Positions 52,459-61,231 of a stretch of DNA of 64,000 nt are shown one piece after another. The notes beneath the pieces are model-generated. The model worked only from the letters and a program-made list of their open reading frames with translations, had not been told where the DNA came from and searched no databases. Position numbers and translations under genes: made by a program. Positions within the stretch are counted from its first letter, which is position 1; every line of letters begins with the position of its first letter. Source of the stretch: Deltaproteobacteria bacterium (lineage in GTDB: Bacteria; Desulfobacterota; Binatia; UBA1149; SPBQ01); assembly GCA_029262375.1 (NCBI GenBank), contig JAJCZM010000005.1:124001-188000 (forward strand). The letters are read 5' to 3'.

Positions 52459-52693
52459 GATTCCGACCCGAGACCGGTTCGGGAGGCTGCACCTCTCTCC
52501 TCCCTTTGCTCGCTGGCAGCCAGTCTCGGAATCGGCGCGGTGGTTGGGTGTACTTGACCGCGGCGGGCCAACACACCCTCCACCGCGAAACCTTCAAACG
52601 GCGCCGGCACGTCCGGCGAAGCCAGACGACCGTTTGGCCTTTCCCTTGCATCATCATGATTGACCACGCGCCGGAGGCTCCGGCGTCATGATG
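52459..52693 (+). ncRNA. Candidate structured RNA or structured 5' leader
   Basis: Four structures follow one another. (1) GATT...AATC and CCGAGAC (52468-52474) with GTCTCGG (52523-52529), enclosing GGCTGC/GCAGCC. (2) CGCGGTGG (52536-52543) with CCACCGCG (52580-52587), enclosing GGGTGT/ACACCC. (3) CAAACGG (52595-52601) with CCGTTTG (52630-52636), enclosing CGCCGG/CCGGCG. (4) CATCATGA (52652-52659) with TCATGATG (52686-52693), enclosing CGCCGGAG/CTCCGGCG. I match it to no RNA family I know, including c-di-GMP riboswitches, RNase P, tmRNA and SRP RNA. The sigma-54 start just upstream supports transcription. Confidence 0.45.
52635..52650 (+). promoter_or_regulatory. Second sigma-54-like site upstream of intact hybrid kinase
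   Basis: TGGCCT-TTCCC-TTGCA: GG and GC ten bases apart, exact -12 TTGCA, -24 differing at two bases. It is nearly the same as the site at 47613. Predicted start near 52661, inside the fourth hairpin. Confidence 0.4.
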
Positions 52694-52845
52694 AGATTCG
52701 CACGTAATTCTCCGCATATAGGGCTTTGCCCCGCGAACGATGACGACCGCGCCGAGTATCGCCTCGATGCCGACCGGCGCGTTGTTGTCAGCCGAGCGGT
52801 TGCTTGGTGCGGGGCCGTTGCAAACGCCATGGCAAACGAGCACGC

Positions 52846-54801
52846 ATGAGAATTCGCACACACATTGCGGCTCTCGTTGTCACCTGCTCGCTCGGTGCGG
52901 CCTTGGGGCTTGGGCCGGTAATGGGCTCCTTCTTCGGTATCTACGAGTCGCTGCGTGCCGAGCACTCGCACGAATTCGCGGGTCAGCAGTTGGCGCGCGC
53001 CCATCGGCTGGTAAGCGCCTGGTACGACGAGAGCGTCCACGCGGGTGCCAACCGCCCGGACGCCGGACGCAGGCGGAAGCTGGTCGAGCTGCTTCGCGGT
53101 GCGTCGGCAGTTGACCTTCCCATGCGCGCACGCACACGCATCGTCCGCGTGGCGACAATGGTCGAAGGGGTCGCGGTTGGTACGCAGACAGAACTCGCGG
53201 AACTCCAGAAATTGCGGCGGACCACTGGCAGGCTTCACCGCCAAGTGAACCGCCTATCGGTGCGCTCTCGGCGAATCGCCGTCTCCGAGCGCGACCAAGT
53301 GGGGCTGGGTGCGATGTGCTCAGTACTGGTCTACGTCCTTGTTCTGCTGGCGATTACCCGTCGCACGGTGGACGCCGTCGCGAAGCCGCTCAGAGCCATG
53401 ACGACCGCAGCTCGGAAAGGACGCCTCGAGCCCAACACCATCGCAGTCGAAAGCGGTGGGGGGGATGACTTTGCCGAACTCAGCGATGCGGTTGACGAGT
53501 ACGTGCATGGGGTCGAGGAGCGCTGTGACCGATCGCGTCGTTTGCTTCACGATCGAACGCTGGAGATGCAGGCTGCAAGCCAAGCCAAAAGCGAGTTCCT
53601 GGCGAACATGAGTCATGAGATTCGTACGCCGATGAATGCGATCCTCGGGTACTCGGATTTGTTGCGTAGTGTCGATCTCGACTGCGATACGAACTCGCAC
53701 TACATCGACGTCATCAGGCGAAACGGCGATCACTTGCTGAGCATCATCAACGCGGTGCTCGACATATCGAAGATCGAGGCCGGCAAGATGACGGTCGACA
53801 TGTCCGACTGCTCGCCGGTGCGCGTGGTCAGTGACGCTATCGCCATGACGAAGTTTCGTGCCGACCAGGCCGGCCTCGAGCTTGAAGTCCTCTACGCTAC
53901 CGGGATGCCTGAAGTGTTCTCCTGCGACGCGACACGCATGAAGCAGATCCTCGTGAATTTGCTCAGCAACGCGGTCAAGTTCACCAGCGAAGGTCGGATC
54001 ACGATGCGTTGCGCTTACGCGGCTCAGGACGATGCTGCACACGGCACTCTGACGTTCAGCGTTAGCGATACCGGCATCGGCATGAACGACGAGCAACTCG
54101 CGCGAGTTTTCGAGGCGTTCGTCCAATCGGACTCGACTACGACGCGCCAGTACGGAGGGACCGGACTCGGACTCCCTATCTCGCGTCGACTGGCACGTAT
54201 GTTGGGTGGTGATCTCACCGCCTCCAGCCGTGCGGGTGTTGGAAGCACGTTCGAACTGGAACTGCCCAGCGGCGATCTGGCCGGCGTCACGATGATCGAT
54301 CCGGCGACGGTGGCGGCTGAATCTACCGACCCCGGCGAGGACGTCGTCGAGGTCGCCGTCGACCTGACGGGACGGCGGGTGCTGCTAGCCGAGGACGGTC
54401 TCGATAGCCAGATGCTCATCACGATCTATCTCGAGGATGTAGGTGCCGACGTCGAGCTAGCCGATAACGGTCAGACCGCACTGGAGAAGGCGATCTGTGC
54501 CTGGGCTGACGAGAAGCCCTACGACATCATCATCATGGATATGCTCATGCCCGAACTCGACGGCTACGATGCGGTACGCGAACTTCGCGCGGCCGGGTAT
54601 GCCGAGCCAATCATTGCACTCACGGCCCTGGCGATGACGACGGATCGACAGAAATGTCTCGACGCGGGATGTGACGATTATACGACCAAGCCTGTTGATC
54701 GCGACGAGCTGCTCGCGAAGATCGGTGAACAGCTCGCGCGGGAGCGAGATATCCTAATCGGTTGCGTCTCGTCAGGCAGCGCGCCGTCGGCCGGCTGCTG
54801 A
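52846..54801 (+). CDS. Hybrid sensor histidine kinase
   Basis: 651 residues from ATG 52846. N-terminal helix ([18 protein letters not shown]), a periplasmic helical sensor, and a second helix ([19 protein letters not shown]), with a HAMP-like linker. HisKA has His257 in [19 protein letters not shown]. The ATPase domain is complete: [12 protein letters not shown] (N), VSDTGIGM (G1), [22 protein letters not shown] (F and G2). The C-terminal receiver has Asp565 ([12 protein letters not shown]) and Lys in YTTKPVDR. It is a paralogue of the upstream kinase in layout, but fully active by sequence. Confidence 0.93.
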   Translation: MRIRTHIAALVVTCSLGAALGLGPVMGSFFGIYESLRAEHSHEFAGQQLARAHRLVSAWYDESVHAGANRPDAGRRRKLVELLRGASAVDLPMRARTRIVRVATMVEGVAVGTQTELAELQKLRRTTGRLHRQVNRLSVRSRRIAVSERDQVGLGAMCSVLVYVLVLLAITRRTVDAVAKPLRAMTTAARKGRLEPNTIAVESGGGDDFAELSDAVDEYVHGVEERCDRSRRLLHDRTLEMQAASQAKSEFLANMSHEIRTPMNAILGYSDLLRSVDLDCDTNSHYIDVIRRNGDHLLSIINAVLDISKIEAGKMTVDMSDCSPVRVVSDAIAMTKFRADQAGLELEVLYATGMPEVFSCDATRMKQILVNLLSNAVKFTSEGRITMRCAYAAQDDAAHGTLTFSVSDTGIGMNDEQLARVFEAFVQSDSTTTRQYGGTGLGLPISRRLARMLGGDLTASSRAGVGSTFELELPSGDLAGVTMIDPATVAAESTDPGEDVVEVAVDLTGRRVLLAEDGLDSQMLITIYLEDVGADVELADNGQTALEKAICAWADEKPYDIIIMDMLMPELDGYDAVRELRAAGYAEPIIALTALAMTTDRQKCLDAGCDDYTTKPVDRDELLAKIGEQLARERDILIGCVSSGSAPSAGC

Positions 54802-54808
54802 TTCCAAT

Positions 54809-55237
54809 CTAGAGTTGGTCGGCCAGCGAGTCGAGGTCGGCGCTAATGCGTCGTACGTTGAGCTGGTTGTTGATCTTCTCGATCAGTTCGTGGTGTGCGA
54901 ACGGTTTGCAGAGGAAATCGCTCACTCCGAGCTTCATGCCCGCAGCGCGTGTTTCGATGTCATCGCAACCGGTCAACAGGATGACGGGAAGATCGTTGAA
55001 ACGACCGTCGCCGCGAAGAATGTGACAGACCTCAAGGCCGGTCATCTCCGGCATCAGCACATCGAGTACGAGGACGTCGACCGGGTTGTTCGCGAGAACG
55101 TCGAGGCCTTCGCGACCCGACGTCGCGCTGAGCATCGTGAACCCGCGACGGGTCAGTAGCTGAACGACTGCCTTAATTGCCAATGCGTCGTCATCGACGA
55201 CGAGAACGACTGGGGTTTTGCCCTTTGCATTGTCCAT
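54809..55237 (-). CDS. Receiver-only response regulator
   Basis: 142 residues: VVLVVDDDALAIKAVVQLL, acceptor Asp in VDVLVLDVLMPEMTG, Thr in VILLTGCDD and Lys in FLCKPFAHHEL. There is no output domain; only a short helical tail follows. It lies 12 bases downstream of an NtrC-like activator that lacks a receiver, so the two may act as a split response regulator. It converges with the second hybrid kinase (7-base gap). Confidence 0.92.
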   Translation of the reverse strand: MDNAKGKTPVVLVVDDDALAIKAVVQLLTRRGFTMLSATSGREGLDVLANNPVDVLVLDVLMPEMTGLEVCHILRGDGRFNDLPVILLTGCDDIETRAAGMKLGVSDFLCKPFAHHELIEKINNQLNVRRISADLDSLADQL

Positions 55238-55249
55238 CTTGATGCGCCC

Positions 55250-56230
55250 CTAGAAGGAATAACTTTGCGGAACCTGGTAGTCGGCGCCACGCTTACGTCG
55301 GAGCTTCGCAACCAAAGTCGTCCGTTTGAGACCGAGAAGTCGTGCGGCCGCCTGCTTGTTGCCGTTCGTGCGGCGTAGCGCCTCGTCGATCATGCGATTC
55401 TCGAACTCTTCGACGGCAGCGTTGAGGTCCATGCCTTCCTCGCCAAGTGCGGGAGCAGGAATTTTCTTCTCTGAGAGGAAGGAACGAATGTTCGCCGGAA
55501 GTGCGTCCGGGCGAATCACCGGTGCGTCCGACAGGATCACCGTGCGCTCGATCACGTTTTCGAGCTCTCGAATGTTGCCCGGCCAGTCGTATTCCCACAG
55601 GAGCACCATGGCTTCCTCCGAGATCGAAATGGGGTAGGGGCGCGCCTCGTTGTGCTTGCGCATGAAGTGTTCGATGAGCAGCGGAATATCCGAGCGGCGC
55701 TCGCGAAGCGGAGGCAAGGTGATCGGGATGACCTGCAATCGGTAGTAGAGGTCATCGCGAAAGCGGCCGGCTTTCACTTCGGCTTGCAAGTCTTTGTTGG
55801 TCGCCGCGATGACGCGGACATCGACGTGAAACGGCTTGTCGGCACCGACTGGACGGATCTCGCGGTCTTGGAGTACGCGAAGCAGTTTGACCTGAAGAAG
55901 ACCGGACATTTCAGCGATCTCGTCGAGGAAGATCGTTCCGGTGTGGGCGAGCTGGAACATGCCGGGGCGGTGGTCATGAGCGCCGGTGAACGAGCCTTTG
56001 GTGTGACCGAACATTTCGGATTCCAGCAAGTCGCCCGGGATGGTTCCGCAGTTCACGGCGATAAAGGGTTTGTCTACGCGCGGGCTCAGCTCATGAACGC
56101 GGCGAGCGACCAGTTCCTTACCGGTGCCGCTTTCGCCCGATATCATGACCGTTGCGGCAGTCTTGGCCACCTTGCTCGTGACGTGCCCAAGCTTCTGCAT
56201 CAGCGGGTGGGTGCCTATGATTTCAGTCAC
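55250..56230 (-). CDS. Sigma-54-dependent activator (AAA+ and HTH, no receiver)
   Basis: 326 residues. The AAA+ domain begins at the N-terminus: Walker A ISGESGTGKELVAR, the sigma-54 contact loop GSFTGA (a common variant of GAFTGA), Walker B GTIFLDEIAEM, arginine finger region GRFRDDLYYRL, and WPGNIRELENVIER. A Fis-type HTH ends the protein (NKQAAARLLGLKRTTLVAKLRRK). With no regulatory domain, control must come from a partner, probably the adjacent receiver. Sigma-54 sites at 47613, 52427 and 52635 are plausible targets. Confidence 0.93.
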   Translation of the reverse strand: MTEIIGTHPLMQKLGHVTSKVAKTAATVMISGESGTGKELVARRVHELSPRVDKPFIAVNCGTIPGDLLESEMFGHTKGSFTGAHDHRPGMFQLAHTGTIFLDEIAEMSGLLQVKLLRVLQDREIRPVGADKPFHVDVRVIAATNKDLQAEVKAGRFRDDLYYRLQVIPITLPPLRERRSDIPLLIEHFMRKHNEARPYPISISEEAMVLLWEYDWPGNIRELENVIERTVILSDAPVIRPDALPANIRSFLSEKKIPAPALGEEGMDLNAAVEEFENRMIDEALRRTNGNKQAAARLLGLKRTTLVAKLRRKRGADYQVPQSYSF

Positions 56231-56588
56231 GATTCGTATTTTTCCCTAGGGGCCGGCGTTCGCGTGTTGCACTTCTCGATCAAGTGCTCGTGGTACAAAA
56301 GTAACACTCCGCGATTTGCCGCTGCTACCTAAAAGTGTCGCTACACGCGCAAAGCGTCATGCGAACGACAGTACTGATCATACGCTAGGAAATGCGGGCC
56401 CTGCCGCGGTTTTCGCGCGTCGGCGTTCGGTGTGGCGTGCGCTGGGTTGTGTGCTGCCGCAACTCCGCGCGCCATGGCACATGCTTGGGCGTGGATGGAC
56501 GAGATCGTTCGACTGCGAACGCGTCGGTCGCCGATTTTCCCCGCCGCCCGTGGCGTGTACAAGGGCGCTCACACTGGGAGGAACGACT
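56231..56588. other. Intergenic region between divergent sigma-54 activator and rph
   Basis: No gene is convincing in this 358-bp region. It must hold the promoters of both genes. I see no clear -35/-10 pair, sigma-54 site or terminator. GGGAGGA at 56577-56583 is the rph ribosome site. Confidence 0.5.
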
Positions 56589-57311
56589 ATGGGGACCAGG
56601 AAAGATGGGCGCGCTAACACACAAATGCGCCCCCTGACGATCACGCCGGATTATCTCGAACATCCAGCGGGCTCGGTTTTGATCGAGATGGGAAGGACGA
56701 AGGTCATTTGTACCGCTTCGCTCGAAGAAGGCGTGCCTGGCTTCCTCAAAGGGAAGGGGCGTGGCTGGGTCACCGCCGAGTACGGCATGCTGCCCGGCTC
56801 GACCAATACCCGCGTCGATCGGGAAGCGGCCCGCGGCAAGGTCGGCGGGCGAACCATGGAGATTCAGCGGCTGATCGGCCGCAGCCTTCGTGCGGTTGTC
56901 GATTTCGAAGCGCTTGGTGAACGGACGATCCAGCTGGACTGTGATGTCATCCAGGCCGATGGGGGAACCCGCACGGCCTCGATCACAGGAGCATGGGTCG
57001 CGTTCGCGCTTGCGTGTAAGCGCTTGCTCGCCGACGGAGCGATTGAGCGCACGCCGCTCAAAGATCAGGTCGTTGCGGTGAGCGTCGGAGTCGTGGGCGG
57101 CATACCGATGCTGGATCTCTGTTACGAAGAGGACAGCCGCGCCGATGTGGACATGAACGTCGTGATGACCGGCGACGGCCGCTACATCGAGGTCCAAGGA
57201 ACGGCTGAAGGCGAGCCTTTCGAGCGCGATGTACTCACCCAGCTCAACGACCTTGCCGAAGCGGGCAACCGCGATCTTGCGAGCGCCCAGTGCAAGATTG
57301 TCGATGACTGA
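56589..57311 (+). CDS. rph: Ribonuclease PH
   Basis: 240 residues from ATG 56589, behind GGAGGA, matching the usual length of about 238-240. Motifs include [80 protein letters not shown], and [20 protein letters not shown] (phosphate/metal Asp). It trims tRNA 3' ends by phosphorolysis. It overlaps rdgB by 8 bases, a common pairing, and two tRNA genes lie close downstream. Confidence 0.96.
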   Translation: MGTRKDGRANTQMRPLTITPDYLEHPAGSVLIEMGRTKVICTASLEEGVPGFLKGKGRGWVTAEYGMLPGSTNTRVDREAARGKVGGRTMEIQRLIGRSLRAVVDFEALGERTIQLDCDVIQADGGTRTASITGAWVAFALACKRLLADGAIERTPLKDQVVAVSVGVVGGIPMLDLCYEEDSRADVDMNVVMTGDGRYIEVQGTAEGEPFERDVLTQLNDLAEAGNRDLASAQCKIVDD

Positions 57312-57909
57312 CATCGAACGCATCGTCTTGGCCACCGGCAACGAGGGGAAGCTTCGAGACTTCCGCTTCCTGCTGCGCGACACCGGTGTCGAGCTCTCAT
57401 TGCCGTCGGATCATGGCGTGGAACTCGATGTCGAAGAGACTGGCACGACGTTCGAAGCGAACGCGCTGCTAAAAGCGCGGGCGCACGCCGAGCTCATTGA
57501 TCTGCCCGTGCTGGCGGATGACTCCGGGCTTGTGGTATCGGCGCTCGACGGTCGCCCCGGTGTCTATTCCGCGCGTTACGCCGGAACGCCGTGTGACGAC
57601 CACGCGAATAACCGCAAGGTCATCGAAGAAGTGCAGGGGGTCGACGATCGCTCGGCTGCGTTCGTTGCAGTCTTGGCGCTGCTGCTGCCCGATGGGCGCG
57701 AGATCCTGGCCGAAGGGCGCTGCGAGGGGCGTATTGTCGACGAGGAGCGAGGATCGAACGGCTTCGGCTACGATACGATCTTTTATCGCGACGATCTCGG
57801 CTGCACATTCGGGCAGGCGAGCCCTGAACAGAAGAACGCGCGGAGCCATCGGGCCGCCGCCGTTGCGGCTCTACTGGCCCAGCTGCGGGAACTCGAACTG
57901 ATCGAATAG
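57304..57909 (+). CDS. rdgB: Non-canonical purine NTP pyrophosphatase (RdgB/HAM1)
   Basis: 201 residues from ATG 57304. Motifs: [18 protein letters not shown] (substrate loop), [42 protein letters not shown] (catalytic Asp) and [20 protein letters not shown], with [10 protein letters not shown] near the end. It hydrolyses ITP, dITP and XTP to limit mutation. Translational coupling with rph is shown by the overlap. Confidence 0.96.
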   Translation: MTDIERIVLATGNEGKLRDFRFLLRDTGVELSLPSDHGVELDVEETGTTFEANALLKARAHAELIDLPVLADDSGLVVSALDGRPGVYSARYAGTPCDDHANNRKVIEEVQGVDDRSAAFVAVLALLLPDGREILAEGRCEGRIVDEERGSNGFGYDTIFYRDDLGCTFGQASPEQKNARSHRAAAVAALLAQLRELELIE

Positions 57910-58016
57910 TTGCCGCAATGTCGGTGCGCGCTTGCGGTCCCGACCGCCTGCGTGTTGAATCCGGCTGGTCGCCGCGCGACAATCGACGATCCCGCCGATA
58001 CGGCGGGGCAACGGGA

Positions 58017-58090
58017 CGGGGTGTAGCGCAGCTTGGTAGCGCGCCTGCTTTGGGAGCAGGATGTCGGAGGTTCAAATCCTCTCACCCCGA
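58017..58090 (+). tRNA. tRNA-Pro (TGG)
   Basis: Acceptor CGGGGTG (58017-58023) pairs with CACCCCG (58083-58089). The anticodon stem CCTGC/GCAGG encloses TTTGGGA, with anticodon TGG at 58051-58053. The T arm reads GGAGG-TTCAAAT-CCTCT. No CCA is encoded. A CCCGCCG-ATA-CGGCGGG hairpin lies just upstream (57991-58007). Confidence 0.96.
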
Positions 58091-58146
58091 TACTCGTCGG
58101 CCGACCGGCGGCCGCGGGCGGTCTCGGCCTCCCTGACTGACGACGT

Positions 58147-58223
58147 GCGCCAGTAGCTCATCAGGATAGAGCATCGGCCTTCTAAGCCGACGGTAGCAGG
58201 TTCGAGTCCTGCCTGGCGCGCCA
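58147..58223 (+). tRNA. tRNA-Arg (TCT)
   Basis: Acceptor GCGCCAG (58147-58153) pairs with CTGGCGC (58213-58219), discriminator G, then an encoded CCA at 58221-58223. The anticodon stem TCGGC/GCCGA encloses CTTCTAA, with anticodon TCT at 58181-58183. The T arm is GCAGG-TTCGAGT-CCTGC. Confidence 0.96.
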
Positions 58224-58269
58224 TTTTCCCAAGATTCAGAGATCGGCGATTCAAGAGGACTTGCCTCTC

Positions 58270-59079
58270 CTAGTGCAATGGATTCGGGCCGATGAGGCTG
58301 GTGGCGGCGGCGACGGTGCGTGCCGCTACCTTGTCGGGCTCGCCGGTGCCGTCGATCTCGATCAGGAGGCCGGCTCGGCGATAGAAGTCTACGACCGGAA
58401 GGGTGAGACGTCTGTATTGATCGATGCGTGCAGCGATTGCAGCGGGGTTGTCACCCTCGTGCTGCGCGAGGTCGCCACCGCAGCTGTCGCAGACGCGCTT
58501 GCAGGCGGGCTTGCGAAACTGAAGATGGTAGGGCCGATTGCAGTCGGTGCAGACCAGGCGACCCGCCAACCGCGCCTGCAGCTCGTCTTCGGGAACGTCG
58601 ATCAGAAGCACACCGGCAATGCGCCGGTTCATCGCGCGTACTACCTGTTCGAGGACTTCGGCCTGATGCAGGCCGTGTGGGAACCCGTCCAGGATGAAGC
58701 CGTTTACGGTGTCGGGCGCGCCTAGGCGTTCCTCGACCATCGCCTCGGTCACGTCGTCGGGAACGACGTGTCCTTGAGTCACGTAGCTGCGGGCAAGTTG
58801 ACCGAGTGCCGTTCCCAGTTCGAGGTTGCGACGAACGACGTCGAGCTCGTCGATGTGAGCCAGCGCAAGGCGCTGGGACAGCTCATCGGCTTGCGTACCT
58901 TTGCCCGCGCCGGGAGGGCCGAGCAACACGATGTCCAAATGGCTGATGCCCGCGAGATCGATGCCGTCGTCGTCGGCGTCGGTGATGTCGTTATCGGGCG
59001 AGTCGTCTGAAATCGACTCGAAGCCTTCGTCGCTTGCGAGCCGGCTGTCTGGTCGGGAGGTATGGTCGTAGTCTGTCAT
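58270..59079 (-). CDS. adk: Adenylate kinase family protein with altered key residues
   Basis: 269 residues from ATG 59079. An acidic 45-residue N-terminal extension precedes the P-loop (LDIVLLGPPGAGKGTQADEL). The LID has a Cys4 zinc site (VCTDC...VCDSC). The usual HISTGDMLR segment reads HIDELDVVRRN. GFPRTxxQA reads GFPHGLHQA, replacing the Arg that contacts AMP phosphate. The LID QRxDD reads QHEGD, losing another catalytic Arg; RIDQY keeps a third. These changes suggest reduced or different nucleotide monophosphate kinase activity; a second, canonical adk elsewhere would support a paralogue. Confidence 0.8.
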   Translation of the reverse strand: MTDYDHTSRPDSRLASDEGFESISDDSPDNDITDADDDGIDLAGISHLDIVLLGPPGAGKGTQADELSQRLALAHIDELDVVRRNLELGTALGQLARSYVTQGHVVPDDVTEAMVEERLGAPDTVNGFILDGFPHGLHQAEVLEQVVRAMNRRIAGVLLIDVPEDELQARLAGRLVCTDCNRPYHLQFRKPACKRVCDSCGGDLAQHEGDNPAAIAARIDQYRRLTLPVVDFYRRAGLLIEIDGTGEPDKVAARTVAAATSLIGPNPLH

Positions 59080-59263
59080 TGATTCGATGTTCAGATGCTC
59101 AGCGATGGTCAGCGGAGGCTTCGCCCATCGAATCAAGTATAGCGCCGCGCCGCCGAGTCTCGTGCCCTTATCTGGGGGGCAAGTCTGTGGCCTGCGCGCT
59201 AACCTCGTAATTCAACACCGCAATTTAGCCTTGCAGTAGGAAATGCTGTAGGGATCGGCAATA

Positions 59264-59276
59264 GTACCAATGGTAC
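59264..59276. promoter_or_regulatory. Palindrome overlapping a possible -10 upstream of ilvB
   Basis: GTACC-AAT-GGTAC is a 13-bp perfect palindrome 86 bases before the ilvB ATG. It overlaps TACAAT (59274-59279), a good -10 match, although no clear -35 lies 17 bases upstream. It could be an operator. Confidence 0.4.
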
Positions 59277-59361
59277 AATGCTACCGTACTGAGGCTGGCG
59301 CCCCCAAATATCGTCCATCCGAACGAAACTACCAATACGGAGAGGCCCGCCGGGAGAGGAG

Positions 59362-61227
59362 ATGAGCACCCGCAAACTAGCACACGCCCCGCATCTCGAC
59401 GCTGTCGAGGATTCGCCACAGCCCACGCACCCGCTTGCCGGCACGACCATGAGTGGTGCCGACATGGTAGTGCAGGTACTGGCCGATGAGGGTGTGGATA
59501 CGATCTTCGGCTATAGCGGTGGCGCGATTCTTCCGACGTACGACGCGGTCTTCCGTTTCAACGAGACGCACGACGAGGACTCCATCAACCTGGTGGTTCC
59601 GGCGAACGAGCAGGGTGCCGGATTCATGGCCGCCGGCTATGCGCGCTCGACCGGTAAGGTCGGTGTCTTCATGGTTACTTCCGGTCCGGGTGCCACCAAC
59701 GCGGTGACACCGATTCGCGATTGTCAGGCGGATTCGATCCCGGTCGTTCTGCTGTGCGGGCAGGTTCCGCGCGCCGCCATGGGAACCGACGCATTTCAGG
59801 AAGCGCCGATCTTCAACATCATGTCGTCGTGCGCGAAGCACGTCTTCCTGCTGACCGATGAGACGAAGATCGAAGAAACGATTCGTAGTGCGTTCGACAT
59901 CGCGCGGTCGGGTAGGCCGGGTCCGGTGGTCGTCGATCTACCTAAGGACGTCCAGAATCACGAAGGTGTTTTCAAGGGCTCCGGCATGTTGCACTTTCGT
60001 GGTTGGGGTGAACGACAGGCTGAACTCGAGGCCGTCGATCTCCCGTCGGATCACGGAAAGCGCTTCTTCGACATGTTGTCGAAGTCCGAACGCCCGCTCA
60101 TCTACGCCGGGGGCGGTGTGAACACCGGCGAGGGTTCGGCCGCGCTCACAGAGTTCGCGCATCGTTACCAGATCCCCGTGGTTACGACGTTGATGGGCAT
60201 CGGCGCACTCGACACGCACGATGAACTCTCCATGCGCATGCTCGGCATGCACGGCGCTGCGTTTGCGAACTACGCGGTCGAAGATTGTGACTTCCTCTTT
60301 GCGGTTGGATCGCGCTTCGACGACCGCGTTGCCGGGCAGGTCAAAGAGTTCGCACCGAACGCACGAATCGCGCATTTGGATTGCGACGCGACCGAGATCG
60401 AGAAGGTGAAGCAGGTCGATTGGTCCTACGTTGCGGACGCCGCGCGCGGATTGGCACAGTTGATGGCGGCCGGCGGTAAGTTAAAGAAAGACTTTAAGCC
60501 CTGGCGGCGGCATATCGCCGAGCTTCGCTCGCAGTACGCGATGAACTACCCGCGAGATATCGACGCGGTTCGTTGTGAGTTCGTACTCGAGCAACTCAAC
60601 GAGATCACCAAGGGCGATGCGATCGTTACCACTGGTGTCGGTCAGCATCAGATGTGGGCCGCGCAGTACATCGACTTCAATGGTCCGCGCAAGTGGCTCA
60701 CGTCGGGCAGCATGGGGACGATGGGCTTCGGATTGCCGGCCGCGATCGGTGCGCAACTGGCGAATCCCGGTAAGCTCGTGATTGATGTCGACGGTGACGG
60801 CAGCATCCGCATGAACCTCGGCGAACTCGAGACGCTGACCAACTATGACATTCCCGTCAAAGTGTTGCTGCTCAACAATCTCGGTGATGGCATGGTTCGC
60901 CAATGGCAGGATCTGTTCTATGCGAATCGCTATTCGGGAACCGACAAGACGCTCCACAAGAAAGACTTCGTCTTGTGTGCTGAGTCCGACGGCTTCGGGT
61001 TCGCGAAACGCATCATAAAAAATGATGAGGTCCGCGCCGTACTCGAAGAGTTCGTCGCATTCGACGGCCCCGCGTTTTTGGAAGTGATGGTCGATCAGAC
61101 AGCACACGTCTATCCGATGATCGGGCCGGGCATGGGCTACAAAGAAATGATCACCGGCAAGGACATCGCGTCTCGCGTCGGTTACGGCGAGAACGAAGAC
61201 GACACGAAGAAGACCAACATGTTCTAG
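59362..61227 (+). CDS. ilvB: Acetolactate synthase large subunit
   Basis: 621 residues from ATG 59362 with GGGAGAGGAG upstream. The ThDP-enzyme motifs are present: ANEQGAGFMAAGYAR (catalytic Glu; the usual preceding His is Asn), TSGPGATNAVTPI, GTDAFQEAPIF, the FAD domain VGSRFDDRVAGQ and the ThDP/Mg motif DVDGDGSIRMNLGELETL with NNLGDGMVRQWQ. It condenses pyruvate (or 2-ketobutyrate) for branched-chain amino acid synthesis. No ilvN regulatory subunit or ilvC follows, which is unusual. Confidence 0.93.
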   Translation: MSTRKLAHAPHLDAVEDSPQPTHPLAGTTMSGADMVVQVLADEGVDTIFGYSGGAILPTYDAVFRFNETHDEDSINLVVPANEQGAGFMAAGYARSTGKVGVFMVTSGPGATNAVTPIRDCQADSIPVVLLCGQVPRAAMGTDAFQEAPIFNIMSSCAKHVFLLTDETKIEETIRSAFDIARSGRPGPVVVDLPKDVQNHEGVFKGSGMLHFRGWGERQAELEAVDLPSDHGKRFFDMLSKSERPLIYAGGGVNTGEGSAALTEFAHRYQIPVVTTLMGIGALDTHDELSMRMLGMHGAAFANYAVEDCDFLFAVGSRFDDRVAGQVKEFAPNARIAHLDCDATEIEKVKQVDWSYVADAARGLAQLMAAGGKLKKDFKPWRRHIAELRSQYAMNYPRDIDAVRCEFVLEQLNEITKGDAIVTTGVGQHQMWAAQYIDFNGPRKWLTSGSMGTMGFGLPAAIGAQLANPGKLVIDVDGDGSIRMNLGELETLTNYDIPVKVLLLNNLGDGMVRQWQDLFYANRYSGTDKTLHKKDFVLCAESDGFGFAKRIIKNDEVRAVLEEFVAFDGPAFLEVMVDQTAHVYPMIGPGMGYKEMITGKDIASRVGYGENEDDTKKTNMF

Positions 61228-61231
61228 GGTC

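Larger units (their letters stand above)
52275..52845. other. Intergenic region between the two hybrid kinases
   Basis: 571 bp with no convincing gene. In order it holds a CCCCaatatGGGG hairpin near 52384-52396, an excellent sigma-54 promoter (52427-52442), four consecutive strong inverted-repeat structures (52459-52693), a second sigma-54-like site (52635-52650) within them, GGGCtttGCCC at 52721-52731, and then the leader of the second kinase. Short open frames on both strands look random. Confidence 0.7.

Noticed and set aside
52459..52693. Structured region as a c-di-GMP riboswitch, RNase P, tmRNA or SRP RNA
   Set aside because: The conserved sequence blocks of those families are not present; only hairpins are seen.
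56385..57383. Minus-strand open frame of about 332 codons opposite rph
   Set aside because: rph on the plus strand is unmistakable by motif and length.
58017..58223. Search for tRNA-Sec near the tRNA genes
   Set aside because: Only tRNA-Pro and tRNA-Arg of normal length are present; no long-variable-arm tRNA with a TCA anticodon is seen in the window.
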